A stretch of DNA of 64,000 nt, from NCBI RefSeq assembly GCF_038443675.1, contig NZ_CP151762.1:2852001-2916000 (forward strand), written 5' to 3'. This document shows, one piece after another, positions 44,005 to 52,769 of this stretch. Under the pieces are notes generated by a model. That model saw only the letters and a list, made by a program, of their open reading frames with translations. It ran no database searches and was not told the DNA's origin. This DNA comes from Yoonia sp. G8-12. GTDB lineage: Bacteria > Pseudomonadota > Alphaproteobacteria > Rhodobacterales > Rhodobacteraceae. Made by a program: the position numbers and the translations under genes. Numbering within the stretch: position 1 is the stretch's first letter; each line of letters starts with the position of its first letter.

Positions 44005-45033
44005 ATGTTTAAATCTACAAAGACAGCCCTTTTGGGCGGTGCAATTGCTATTGCGAGCAGTGGCGCAGCTTTTGCCGACGCACACGGACCATCCGCTTGC
44101 TTGATTACAAAGACAGACACCAACCCTTTCTTCGTGAAGATGCGCGAAGGTGCCGAGGCTGCTGCCGAAGCTGCGGGCATGACACTCAGCTCCTTTGCGG
44201 GTCGTGTTGACGGTGACCACGAAACACAGGTTGCTGCGATCGAGACCTGCATTGCAAACGGCGCATCCGGTATCCTGCTGACAGCGTCCGACACGTCATC
44301 CATCGTTGGTGCGGTCACGCAGGCCCGTGAAGCAGGCCTGTTGGTTATCGCGCTCGATACACCGCTTGATCCGATTGATGCCGCCGACGCAACATTCGCG
44401 ACTGACAACTTCCTTGCAGGTGAACTGATCGGCCAGTGGGCTGCAGCGACACTTGGTGATGAAGCCGCAAACGCGAAAATCGCGATGCTTGACCTTGCTG
44501 TCAGCCAGCCAACTGTTGGCGTGCTGCGCGACCAAGGCTTCTTGCAGGGCTTTGGTATTGATCTGGGCGACCCGAACAGATGGGGCGACGAAACCGATCC
44601 GCGCATCGTTGGTAACGACGTCACCGCAGGTAACGAAGAAGGTGGCCGTCGTGCGATAGAAAACCTTCTCGCTGTCGATCCGATGATCAACGTCGTCTAT
44701 ACGATCAACGAACCAGCCGCGGCTGGTGCCTATGAAGCGCTGCGTTCTATCGGTCGTGAAAACGACGTGCTGATCGTGTCTGTCGACGGTGGCTGCCCGG
44801 GTGTACAGAACATCGCTGACGGCGTGATCGGTGCGACATCGCAGCAGTATCCACTGTTGATGGCGTCAAAAGGGATCGAAGCGATTGCGGCATATGCAGC
44901 AGATGGCACATTGCCCGAAAACACACCAGGCAAGAACTTCTTTGACACCGGCGTTGCTCTGGTCACCGACCAGCCAGCGGAAGGCGTTGACAGCATCTCG
45001 GTTGCCGAAGGCATGGAGCTTTGCTGGGGTTAA
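44005..45033 (+). CDS. frcB: Sugar ABC transporter periplasmic binding protein, FrcB type
   Basis: A 342-residue precursor with a signal peptide (cleavage after AAFA, residue 23) and a type I periplasmic binding fold like the ribose/fructose proteins. With the ROK gene, a FrcC permease, a FrcA ATPase and a small P-loop kinase in line, the set matches the frcBCA-frcK operon of Sinorhizobium, which imports fructose, mannose and ribose. GGGAGGA precedes the ATG. A strong hairpin follows the gene. Confidence 0.88.
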   Translation: MFKSTKTALLGGAIAIASSGAAFADAHGPSACLITKTDTNPFFVKMREGAEAAAEAAGMTLSSFAGRVDGDHETQVAAIETCIANGASGILLTASDTSSIVGAVTQAREAGLLVIALDTPLDPIDAADATFATDNFLAGELIGQWAAATLGDEAANAKIAMLDLAVSQPTVGVLRDQGFLQGFGIDLGDPNRWGDETDPRIVGNDVTAGNEEGGRRAIENLLAVDPMINVVYTINEPAAAGAYEALRSIGRENDVLIVSVDGGCPGVQNIADGVIGATSQQYPLLMASKGIEAIAAYAADGTLPENTPGKNFFDTGVALVTDQPAEGVDSISVAEGMELCWG

Positions 45034-45060
45034 AACCCTGAATTATCCTTGTTAAACTTT

Positions 45061-45087
45061 GAAAAGGGCAACGCGTTTGCCCTTTTC
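45061..45087 (+). other. Strong hairpin between frcB and frcC
   Basis: GAAAAGGGCAA and TTGCCCTTTTC form a perfect 11-bp stem with a 5-base loop, 28 bases after the frcB stop. It may act as a partial terminator or as a 3' shield of the frcB mRNA, giving more binding protein than permease. Confidence 0.75.
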
Positions 45088-45137
45088 TCTACGAGCCTGG
45101 ATTTGCCGTTCACGCCGTTAAAACGTTGGGGAGCATG

Positions 45138-46226
45138 ATGCCAAACGATTCCGATAACTATGAATCTGTTGTCAAAACGGAGCGCACTGAAACAGTTGCC
45201 GCGTTCGTAGATAACCGAAAAGGATTCATGCACAACTTACAGCACTTGCTGCACGTCAATCCCGCGCTTGTGCCGTTGTTTGTGCTTGTCGCTTCAATTG
45301 CAGTGTTCGGGTTGCTCTTGGGTTCAACCTTCTTTTCACCCTTCGCGTTGACGCTGATTTTGCAACAGGTGCAGATCGTGGGCATCGTCGCGGCTGCGCA
45401 ATCTCTGATCATCCTAACGGCAGGTATCGACCTGAGCGTCGGCGCAATCGCCGTATTGTCGAGCGTGATCATGGGGCAGTTCACCTTTCGATACGGTATT
45501 CCGGTCGAGGCTGCGATTGTCATCGGCCTTGCGTTCGGCACATTGATCGGCACGATCAACGGATGGCTTGTTGCGGTGATGAAGTTACCGCCCTTTATTG
45601 TAACGCTGGGGATGTGGCAGATCGTCTTGGCGGCCAACTTCCTCTACTCTGCGAACGAGACAATCCGCAGTCAGGATATCGAGGCTGAAGCGCCCTTGCT
45701 CCAGTTCCTTGGCACAACCTTCAAGGTCGGCGCGGATGCGAACGGCAGCGGCGGCGCTACCTTTACCTATGGTGTGATCGCCATGATCCTAATTTTCGCT
45801 GTGCTGACTTATGTGCTCAGCCAAACGGCTTGGGGCCGCCACGTCTATGCCGTTGGCGATGATCCCGAAGCAGCGCAGCTTTCCGGTGTGAACGTCCGCT
45901 ATACGCTGATTTCGGTCTATGCTGTCACTGGTTTCATCTGCGCGATTGCAGGCTGGGCGCTGATTGGCCGGATCGGATCTGTCAGCCCGACATCGGGTCA
46001 GCTTTTGAATATTGAAAGCATCACTGCCGTTGTGATTGGTGGCATTTCGCTCTTCGGGGGGCGCGGGTCGATCCTTGGGCCGCTTTTTGGTGCGCTGATT
46101 GTGGGTGTCTTTACGCTAGGCTTGCGCCTTGCCGGGGCGGACGCGCAGTGGACTTATCTTCTTATCGGTGTGCTGATCATCGGCGCAGTCACCGTGGACC
46201 AATGGATCAGAAGGGTATCGGCATAA
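45138..46226 (+). CDS. frcC: Sugar ABC transporter permease, FrcC type
   Basis: A 362-residue membrane protein of the RbsC/FrcC group with about ten hydrophobic segments. The signature LTAGIDLSVGAIAVLSSVIMG and the later GRHVYAVGDDPEAAQLSGVNV are typical. Two tandem ATG codons (45135 and 45138) are possible; the second has better spacing from GGGGAG. The stop shares a base with frcA (TAATG). Confidence 0.9.
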   Translation: MPNDSDNYESVVKTERTETVAAFVDNRKGFMHNLQHLLHVNPALVPLFVLVASIAVFGLLLGSTFFSPFALTLILQQVQIVGIVAAAQSLIILTAGIDLSVGAIAVLSSVIMGQFTFRYGIPVEAAIVIGLAFGTLIGTINGWLVAVMKLPPFIVTLGMWQIVLAANFLYSANETIRSQDIEAEAPLLQFLGTTFKVGADANGSGGATFTYGVIAMILIFAVLTYVLSQTAWGRHVYAVGDDPEAAQLSGVNVRYTLISVYAVTGFICAIAGWALIGRIGSVSPTSGQLLNIESITAVVIGGISLFGGRGSILGPLFGALIVGVFTLGLRLAGADAQWTYLLIGVLIIGAVTVDQWIRRVSA

Positions 46227-46996
46227 TGGAACCGGTTTTAAAAGGACGCGGGCTTGTCAAACGTTATGGCAAGGTCACCGCTTTGGACCATTGTGATTTC
46301 GATCTTTACCCGGGTGAAATCCTCGCGGTGATTGGCGACAACGGTGCGGGGAAATCATCGTTGATCAAATCAGTGTCGGGCGCAGTGGTCCCTGATGAGG
46401 GCGAAGTGTTCTTGGATGGCCGCAAGGTGCAGTTCAATTCACCCACAGAAGCGCGCGAAGAAGGTGTTGAGACCGTCTATCAGACGCTTGCGATGTCACC
46501 CGCCCTGTCCATTGCGGATAACATGTTCATGGGGCGCGAATTGCGCAAACCGGGGTTCATGGGCAAATGGCTGCGCCAGCTTGACCGTCCACGCATGGAG
46601 AAAATCGCCCGCGAAAAGCTTTCGGAACTGGGCCTGATGACGATTCAGAATATCAATCAGGCGGTTGAAACACTGTCTGGTGGCCAGCGCCAAGGTGTCG
46701 CCGTGGCGCGTGCCGCTGCGTTTGGATCAAAGGTGATCATTCTGGATGAACCGACAGCAGCCTTGGGCGTGAAAGAAAGCCGCAAGGTGCTTGAGCTGAT
46801 CAAGGACGTGAAAGCGCGTGGTATTCCGATCATCCTGATCAGCCACAACATGCCGCATGTGTTCGAGGTCGCGGACCGCATCCATATCCATCGTCTGGGC
46901 AAACGCCTTTGTGTGGTCAAGCCGTCCGAGGTTTCAATGTCCGATGCTGTCGCGCTGATGACCGGAGCAATGACGCCCGATGACATTGCCGCCTGA
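46226..46996 (+). CDS. frcA: Sugar ABC transporter ATP-binding protein, FrcA type
   Basis: A 256-residue single ABC domain with Walker A GDNGAGKSS (about 37-45), signature LSGGQRQG, Walker B VIILDEP and switch His in LISHN. Unlike RbsA it has one, not two, nucleotide domains, which agrees with the FrcA family. The ATG at 46226 overlaps the frcC stop. It overlaps frcK by 17 bases. Confidence 0.92.
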   Translation: MEPVLKGRGLVKRYGKVTALDHCDFDLYPGEILAVIGDNGAGKSSLIKSVSGAVVPDEGEVFLDGRKVQFNSPTEAREEGVETVYQTLAMSPALSIADNMFMGRELRKPGFMGKWLRQLDRPRMEKIAREKLSELGLMTIQNINQAVETLSGGQRQGVAVARAAAFGSKVIILDEPTAALGVKESRKVLELIKDVKARGIPIILISHNMPHVFEVADRIHIHRLGKRLCVVKPSEVSMSDAVALMTGAMTPDDIAA

Positions 46997-47603
46997 GAAA
47001 CTTGCGCGGCAGGCGCTGGACCATGTTCTGCGTCTGCCGGGCCAGCGCAAGCTGATCGCGATTGCGGGACCACCCGGGTCGGGGAAATCTACCGTCGCCG
47101 AGGTTCTGAATCGTTTGCTGCGTGAGGATGGCAAGACATCGGCAGTGGTGCCGATGGACGGGTTTCATCTGGATAACGCTGTTCTGGATGCGCGGGGTCT
47201 GCGGAAGCGCAAAGGCGCGCCCGAGACGTTCGATGGTGCTGGCTTTTGCAATCTGGTGAAACGGATCGCGACCGAAGGCGCGGATATCGTTTATCCCGTC
47301 TTTGACCGTTCCCGCGATATCGCCATCGCTGGCGCGGCGGTTCTGTCAAAAGATGTGGAATATGTGCTTTTTGAGGGCAATTACCTGGCGCTCAATGGTG
47401 ATCCTTGGGGGCAGTTGGCGCAATATTGGACCAGTTCGGTCTGGATTGATGCACCAATCGACGAGCTTGAGCGCCGCCTGATGCAGCGCTGGTTTGATGA
47501 AGGCCTTTCTGAGACTGATGCACGCATCAAGGTTGGCGAAAACGACTTGCCGAACGCAAAATTCGTGCAAGACAACAGTCGGACATGCGATTTGATCCTT
47601 TAG
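46980..47603 (+). CDS. frcK: FrcK-type P-loop sugar or nucleoside kinase
   Basis: A 207-residue kinase with Walker A GPPGSGKST (about 30-38) and the VPMDGFHLDN motif of the uridine/pantothenate kinase group. FrcK proteins are encoded with frcBCA in rhizobia and are thought to phosphorylate a product of the imported sugar; the substrate here is unproven. The ATG lies within the end of frcA, so the two are coupled. No terminator was found after it. Confidence 0.85.
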   Translation: MTLPPEKLARQALDHVLRLPGQRKLIAIAGPPGSGKSTVAEVLNRLLREDGKTSAVVPMDGFHLDNAVLDARGLRKRKGAPETFDGAGFCNLVKRIATEGADIVYPVFDRSRDIAIAGAAVLSKDVEYVLFEGNYLALNGDPWGQLAQYWTSSVWIDAPIDELERRLMQRWFDEGLSETDARIKVGENDLPNAKFVQDNSRTCDLIL

Positions 47604-47713
47604 GGCGTGCTGGGTGAATAGGACGCAGGGTCATTTACCGTCCAAGCACCACTTTTGCTTCACAAAACCGCAGGACCGGATAATCTCTCCCGAATGCTTT
47701 TGGGAGGAAGCCA

Positions 47714-49435
47714 GTGACAGATCAGACACGCCCATGGACGGCCTTTTATGGCCCGTCCGTTCGCAAGACGATAGACGCGCCCGAATTTCGAACAATTGGT
47801 GATTTCATCAGCGCGACCGCCGCTACCTATGGCGATCTTCCTGCGTTTACGACCTGCTTGCCCAACGGCATGAATGGTACGCTCAGCTATGCACAAGCGG
47901 ATGAAATGTCCGATGCGCTAGCTGTCTACTTGCGTGAAATTGCAGGTTTGGCGACGGGTGACCGTGTCGCAATTCAGGTCCCGAATTGTCTTGCTTATCC
48001 AATTGCCGCCATGGCGGTGTTCAAAGCCGGTTGCATTCTGGTCAACGTGAACCCGCTCTATACGCCCGAAGAAATGGCCAAGCAGTTTGCAGATGCGGAA
48101 CCCGCCGCAATCGTCGTGGTGGATATGTTCGCAGATAAGCTGGTTGAGGCGATGCAGGGGCACCCCATCCCCAATGTGATAGTGACCCGCGTGGCCGAAT
48201 ATCTGCCCGCCATGCCAAGGGGCATTGTTGGTCTGGTTCAAAAATACTGGGACAAGACGATCAAACCGATCACCCTGCCGCATATTCGTCTGCCCGATGC
48301 AGTCAAAGCGGGCCGTGCCAAACATGCGCAGACGCATAATGCACTCGAAAGCTATCGCCAGACTATTGAACCCGATGATGTGGCCTGCCTGCAGTACACT
48401 GGCGGCACAACTGGCGTGTCCAAGGGTGCGATGCTGACCCACAGCAATATCTTGATGAACATGGAACAGACGATGGAGCTAATCGAACAGTTCGAGAAGG
48501 GTAAAGAAGTCGCCCTTACCGCCTTGCCGCTTTATCACGTCTTTGCCTTTACCGTGAATTTTCTGGGGATGTATTCGCAAGGTGCGCACAACATCCTCAT
48601 CCCGAACCCCCGCCCGCTGAGCAACCTCAAGCGTGCCTTCGAGAATTACAAAATCACATGGATGAGCGGTGTAAACACGCTTTTCAACGGTCTGAACGGC
48701 GAAATCTGGTTTCAGGATACCCCGCCCAAGCACCTGAAATTCGCTTCTGCTGGCGGCATGGCCTTGCAGGGTGTTGTCGCCGAACGCTGGGAAACGGTGA
48801 CAGGCAAACCTGTGCTTGAAGGCTATGGTTTGACGGAATCCTCGCCTGTCCTGACCTTCAATCCCTACGGTAAAACGCGCCTGAATTCCATTGGCGTGCC
48901 TGTGCCCTCGACCGAATTGAAATGTGTGGATGAGGACGGTGTTGATGTGCCGCAGGGCGAACCGGGCGAGTTGATTGCCCGCGGTCCGCAGATCATGAAA
49001 GGTTATTGGAACAAGCCCGAGGAGACCGCAAAGACTATTCAAAATGGCTGGCTCTTGACTGGCGATATCGGGGTGATTGACGAAGACGGCTATTTCCGCG
49101 TCGTTGATCGCAAAAAGGACATGATCCTTGTGTCCGGTTTCAACGTCTATCCCAACGAGATCGAAGATATTATTGCGGCCCACCCCGGGGTGGAAGAAGT
49201 CGCCGTGATCGGCGTGCCGGACGGTGCATCGGGCGAGGCCGTAAAGGCGTTTATCGTCAAGCGTGACGATACCCTGACCAAGGATGCTGTTCGCGCCTAC
49301 TGCAAAGAGCATCTGACTGGATACAAGGTGCCCAAGGCTGTCGAATTCCGTGATGAGCTGCCGAAATCGAATGTCGGAAAGATCCTGCGCAAGGACCTGC
49401 GCGCGCAAGAACAAGCGAAAGTGGAGAACGCATAA
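47714..49435 (+). CDS. fadD: Long-chain fatty acid-CoA ligase
   Basis: A 573-residue AMP-forming acyl-CoA synthetase. The ATP motif YTGGTTGVSKGAM is near residue 225-237, GYGLTESSP near 370, and the C-terminal GWLLTGDIGVIDEDGYFRVVDRKKDMI includes the hinge. The GTG start has GGGAGGAAG seven bases upstream. It shares a base with the stop and start of the BASS transporter downstream (TAATG), so activation and transport of a carboxylate may be linked. Confidence 0.9.
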   Translation: MTDQTRPWTAFYGPSVRKTIDAPEFRTIGDFISATAATYGDLPAFTTCLPNGMNGTLSYAQADEMSDALAVYLREIAGLATGDRVAIQVPNCLAYPIAAMAVFKAGCILVNVNPLYTPEEMAKQFADAEPAAIVVVDMFADKLVEAMQGHPIPNVIVTRVAEYLPAMPRGIVGLVQKYWDKTIKPITLPHIRLPDAVKAGRAKHAQTHNALESYRQTIEPDDVACLQYTGGTTGVSKGAMLTHSNILMNMEQTMELIEQFEKGKEVALTALPLYHVFAFTVNFLGMYSQGAHNILIPNPRPLSNLKRAFENYKITWMSGVNTLFNGLNGEIWFQDTPPKHLKFASAGGMALQGVVAERWETVTGKPVLEGYGLTESSPVLTFNPYGKTRLNSIGVPVPSTELKCVDEDGVDVPQGEPGELIARGPQIMKGYWNKPEETAKTIQNGWLLTGDIGVIDEDGYFRVVDRKKDMILVSGFNVYPNEIEDIIAAHPGVEEVAVIGVPDGASGEAVKAFIVKRDDTLTKDAVRAYCKEHLTGYKVPKAVEFRDELPKSNVGKILRKDLRAQEQAKVENA

Positions 49436-50316
49436 TGGTTGGACCACTTGAACAAGCCATTCTGGCGCTGATGATTTTTGTCATCATGTTGGGGATGGGC
49501 GCATCACTGACTCCGCGTGATTTTACGCTGGCGCTGAAACGGCCTTACGGTTTGATGATTGGCGTCGTGTCGCAATACGGGTTCATGCCGCTGATCGGCT
49601 TTGTCCTTGCGACGGTGCTGCCGGTGTCGGACCCGATCAAGATCGGTATCTTGATTATGGCTTGTATGCCGGGGGGGACGACGTCGAATATCTTTACCTA
49701 TTTTTCCAAGGGTAATTTGGCATTGTCGGTGCTGATGACTGTGACCTCCACCGTCTTTGGCGTTATCCTGATCCCGATCGTGCTGGTGCTATACGCCGGT
49801 GCGCTTGATCTGGATATTCCGCGCGAAAATATCATTGCCACGCTTGTATTGCTGTTGGTGCCCGTGGCGATTGGGATGGTCCTGCGCAAACTGAACGCCA
49901 ATGTGGGTGCTGTGACCGAATTTATGGGGTCGATGCTCGCGATCTTTTTTATTCTGTTCCTCATCGTGTCATGGATCCCACGCAACTGGGAGTTCTTGCT
50001 GACGACAACATGGGCCACCTATTTCGGGTCTATTGTGCTGGGGCTTTTCGGGTTTGCGCTGGGCTATGGGTTCTCGATCCTGTTGCGTTTGCACCCGCGC
50101 AATGCGCGCACCGTGGCACTTGAAACCGGTATCCAGAACGGACCACTGGCGATTGCGATCATCGCTTTCACCTTCGCCGGCACAGAGGCGCAGGCGATCA
50201 TGGCGGTACCAGTCCTTTATTCCCTGTTCATCGTGATCACCTCAACGATGGTGACGCTGTGGTTCAGGCGGATAAACACGGCGAATGAGCAACCCTTGCC
50301 GAACGGTTTGCTCTAG
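49435..50316 (+). CDS. BASS-family (bile acid:sodium symporter) transporter
   Basis: A 293-residue membrane protein with about nine or ten helices. MACMPGGTTSNIFTYFSKGNLALSV and ALETGIQNGPLAIAIIAFTF are the crossover motifs of the BASS family. Bacterial members move organic anions with sodium; no substrate can be given. It is translationally coupled to fadD and ends at a clear terminator. Confidence 0.88.
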   Translation: MVGPLEQAILALMIFVIMLGMGASLTPRDFTLALKRPYGLMIGVVSQYGFMPLIGFVLATVLPVSDPIKIGILIMACMPGGTTSNIFTYFSKGNLALSVLMTVTSTVFGVILIPIVLVLYAGALDLDIPRENIIATLVLLLVPVAIGMVLRKLNANVGAVTEFMGSMLAIFFILFLIVSWIPRNWEFLLTTTWATYFGSIVLGLFGFALGYGFSILLRLHPRNARTVALETGIQNGPLAIAIIAFTFAGTEAQAIMAVPVLYSLFIVITSTMVTLWFRRINTANEQPLPNGLL

Positions 50317-50344
50317 CTGCATTGACCTGACCCGTGCATTGCAC

Positions 50345-50370
50345 GAAAACGGCGCAACGCCGCCGTTTTC
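50345..50370 (+). terminator. Terminator after the fadD-BASS operon
   Basis: GAAAACGGCG and CGCCGTTTTC pair perfectly over 10 bp around CAACGC, 29 bases after the stop. The T-run is inside the 3' arm. Confidence 0.75.
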
Positions 50371-50385
50371 ATCAAGGTTCCATCA

Positions 50386-51399
50386 ATGCGCACCGTCTTT
50401 ATCACAGGAACGGCCGGATTTATCGGCTTTCACCTTGCGCAGCTTTTGCTTGATGAAGGGTTCCGCGTTGTCGGCTATGACGGCATGACCGATTATTACG
50501 ATGTGCAGCTCAAACGCCGTCGCCATCAGGTTCTGCTGCAAAATCCGCAATTCAGCTGCGTTGAAGGATTACTCGAAGACTACGAGCTTCTGGCCAAAAC
50601 CTGCGATGAGGCGAAGCCTGACATTATCGTCCACCTCGCAGGGCAGGCCGGTGTGCGGTATTCGCTGGAAAATCCGCGGTCTTATATGGAAACCAATGTG
50701 ATGGGGACGTTCAACATCACTGAATGCGCGCGTATTCATCAGGTGGATCATTTGCTCATGGCTTCCACTTCATCGGTGTATGGGGCCAACACCGAAATGC
50801 CGTTTGATGAGTTGCAGCGCACCGACACCCCGCTGACGATCTATGCCGCAAGCAAACGCGCGAACGAACATACGGGCCACGCCTACGCGCATCTGTGGAA
50901 AATCCCGACAACGATGTTCCGGTTCTTCACTGTCTACGGCCCGTGGGGTCGGCCTGATCTGGCGCTCTTTAAATTTGTGAAAGCGGGATTGGATGGCGAG
51001 AGCATCGACGTCTACAACAACGGCGAAATGGCGCGTGATTTCACCTATGTGACGGACCTTGTGCGCGCCATCCGCCTTTTGATTGATACGCCTCCAGTGG
51101 AACCTGCCACGCCTGATGACATTGCCGCAGGCGATAGCCTTAGCCCCGCAGCCCCATTCCGTGTAGTCAATATCGGCAATGGCACCAAGGTGCCTTTGAT
51201 GGACTTTATCGCTGCGATCGAAGATGCGCTGGGCTTGCCGCTCGAGAAGAATTTCATGGAAATGCAAAAGGGTGACGTGCATGAAACCTTTGCTGACAAT
51301 GCCCTGCTACAACACCTGACCGGATATGCACCGCAAACGGATATTGCAGAGGGTGTCAGCGCGTTTGTTGCATGGTATCGCCACTATTACGATAAGTGA
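50386..51399 (+). CDS. UDP-glucuronate 4-epimerase-like NAD-dependent epimerase
   Basis: A 337-residue short-chain dehydrogenase/reductase with the NAD motif TGTAGFIGFHLA near residue 7-18, catalytic Ser in STSSVYG and the YAASK pair near 147-151. FRFFTVYGPWGRPDLALFKF is typical of the UDP-glucuronate 4-epimerase (LpsL/CapI) group, which makes UDP-galacturonate for lipopolysaccharide or capsule. The following gene supplies UDP-glucuronate. Confidence 0.87.
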   Translation: MRTVFITGTAGFIGFHLAQLLLDEGFRVVGYDGMTDYYDVQLKRRRHQVLLQNPQFSCVEGLLEDYELLAKTCDEAKPDIIVHLAGQAGVRYSLENPRSYMETNVMGTFNITECARIHQVDHLLMASTSSVYGANTEMPFDELQRTDTPLTIYAASKRANEHTGHAYAHLWKIPTTMFRFFTVYGPWGRPDLALFKFVKAGLDGESIDVYNNGEMARDFTYVTDLVRAIRLLIDTPPVEPATPDDIAAGDSLSPAAPFRVVNIGNGTKVPLMDFIAAIEDALGLPLEKNFMEMQKGDVHETFADNALLQHLTGYAPQTDIAEGVSAFVAWYRHYYDK

Positions 51400-51440
51400 T
51401 ATGGCGGGATGCGTTCTGCCACTAAGGAAGAGAGAAGACG

Positions 51441-52769
51441 ATGAAAATTGCAATGATTGGCACAGGTTACGTTGGTCTGGTGTCTGGCGTCTGTTTCTCT
51501 GACTTTGGGCATGAAGTGGTCTGCGTCGATAAGAATCAGGAAAAGCTTGCGCTCTTGCGTGATGGCAAAACGCCAATTTTCGAACCGGGTCTTGATCGGC
51601 TGATGGCCCGCAACATGGCCGCGAACCGGCTGTCCTTTACCGATAACCTTGAAGAAGCGACGCGCGATGCCGACACGGTTTTCATCGCCGTCGGCACGCC
51701 CAGCAGGCGCGGAGACGGCCACGCTGACCTGAGTTTTGTGTTTGGCGCGGTGAAAGAAGTGGCCGAGGTGCTGACAAAGCCCGCGGTGATCGTCATCAAG
51801 TCAACCGTGCCAGTCGGAACGAACCGCAAGGTGGCGGAACTGTTGCAAGAGGTCCGGCCCGATCTGGCGTGCGATGTCGTCTCGAACCCCGAATTCCTGC
51901 GTGAAGGGGCGGCAATTGATGATTTTATGCACCCCGACCGCGTAGTTGTCGGCGTTGAATCCGCGCGCGCAAGCGAGGTGATGAAAGAGGTCTACCGCCC
52001 ACTTGCCTTGCGCGATTATCCCCTGCTGACTACCGATCTTGAGACGGCTGAGATGATCAAATACGCCGCCAACGCGTTCTTGGCGACCAAGGTGACGTTC
52101 ATCAACGAAATCGCCATGCTGTGTGAAAAAACCGGAGCCGATGTCAAAGACGTGGCCAACGGCATGGGATTTGACAGTCGCATCGGGCCAAAGTTTTTGC
52201 AGGCGGGGCCGGGCTATGGCGGGTCCTGTTTCCCCAAGGACACAATGGCGCTGGCGCGGATCGGGCAGGACAATTCCTCGCCTTTGCAGATCGTTGAAAC
52301 GGTCATCAAGGTGAACGAAGAGGTCAAACGCCTGATGATCGAAAAGATCATCGACCTTTGTGATGGCAAGTTACAGAACAAAACGATCGCCGTACTGGGC
52401 CTGACATTCAAACCCGACACCGACGATATGCGCGATGCGCCTGCACTGACAATTGTGCCTGTGCTGGTTGGGCGCGGTGCGAACGTGCGGGTCGTTGATC
52501 CGCAAGCATTCCGCGAAGCTGAATCCCTACTGCCGAACGTGGTATGGTTTGACGATCCCTATGCCGCCACTGATGGCGCTGACGCGGTGGTCATGCTGAC
52601 CGAATGGAATGAATTCCGCGCACTCGACCTGCGCGATATGGCGGAACGGATGGCGCAGGCCCGCATGGCGGACCTGCGCAATATTTATTCCTGTGACCTT
52701 GCCCTTGATGCAGGGTTTGAGGCCTACACCGGCATGGGGCGGAAGTCTCACCTGCCTTTTGACGACTAA
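51441..52769 (+). CDS. ugd: UDP-glucose 6-dehydrogenase
   Basis: Oxidises UDP-glucose to UDP-glucuronate with two NAD. The 442-residue product has the N-terminal GTGYVGLVSGVCFSDFGH and the catalytic cysteine in GPGYGGSCFPKD near residue 255-266. GGAAGAGAG precedes the ATG. With the epimerase upstream it makes a UDP-uronate pathway. Its TAA (52767-52769) overlaps the TAG of the convergent creatinase gene. Confidence 0.95.
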   Translation: MKIAMIGTGYVGLVSGVCFSDFGHEVVCVDKNQEKLALLRDGKTPIFEPGLDRLMARNMAANRLSFTDNLEEATRDADTVFIAVGTPSRRGDGHADLSFVFGAVKEVAEVLTKPAVIVIKSTVPVGTNRKVAELLQEVRPDLACDVVSNPEFLREGAAIDDFMHPDRVVVGVESARASEVMKEVYRPLALRDYPLLTTDLETAEMIKYAANAFLATKVTFINEIAMLCEKTGADVKDVANGMGFDSRIGPKFLQAGPGYGGSCFPKDTMALARIGQDNSSPLQIVETVIKVNEEVKRLMIEKIIDLCDGKLQNKTIAVLGLTFKPDTDDMRDAPALTIVPVLVGRGANVRVVDPQAFREAESLLPNVVWFDDPYAATDGADAVVMLTEWNEFRALDLRDMAERMAQARMADLRNIYSCDLALDAGFEAYTGMGRKSHLPFDD

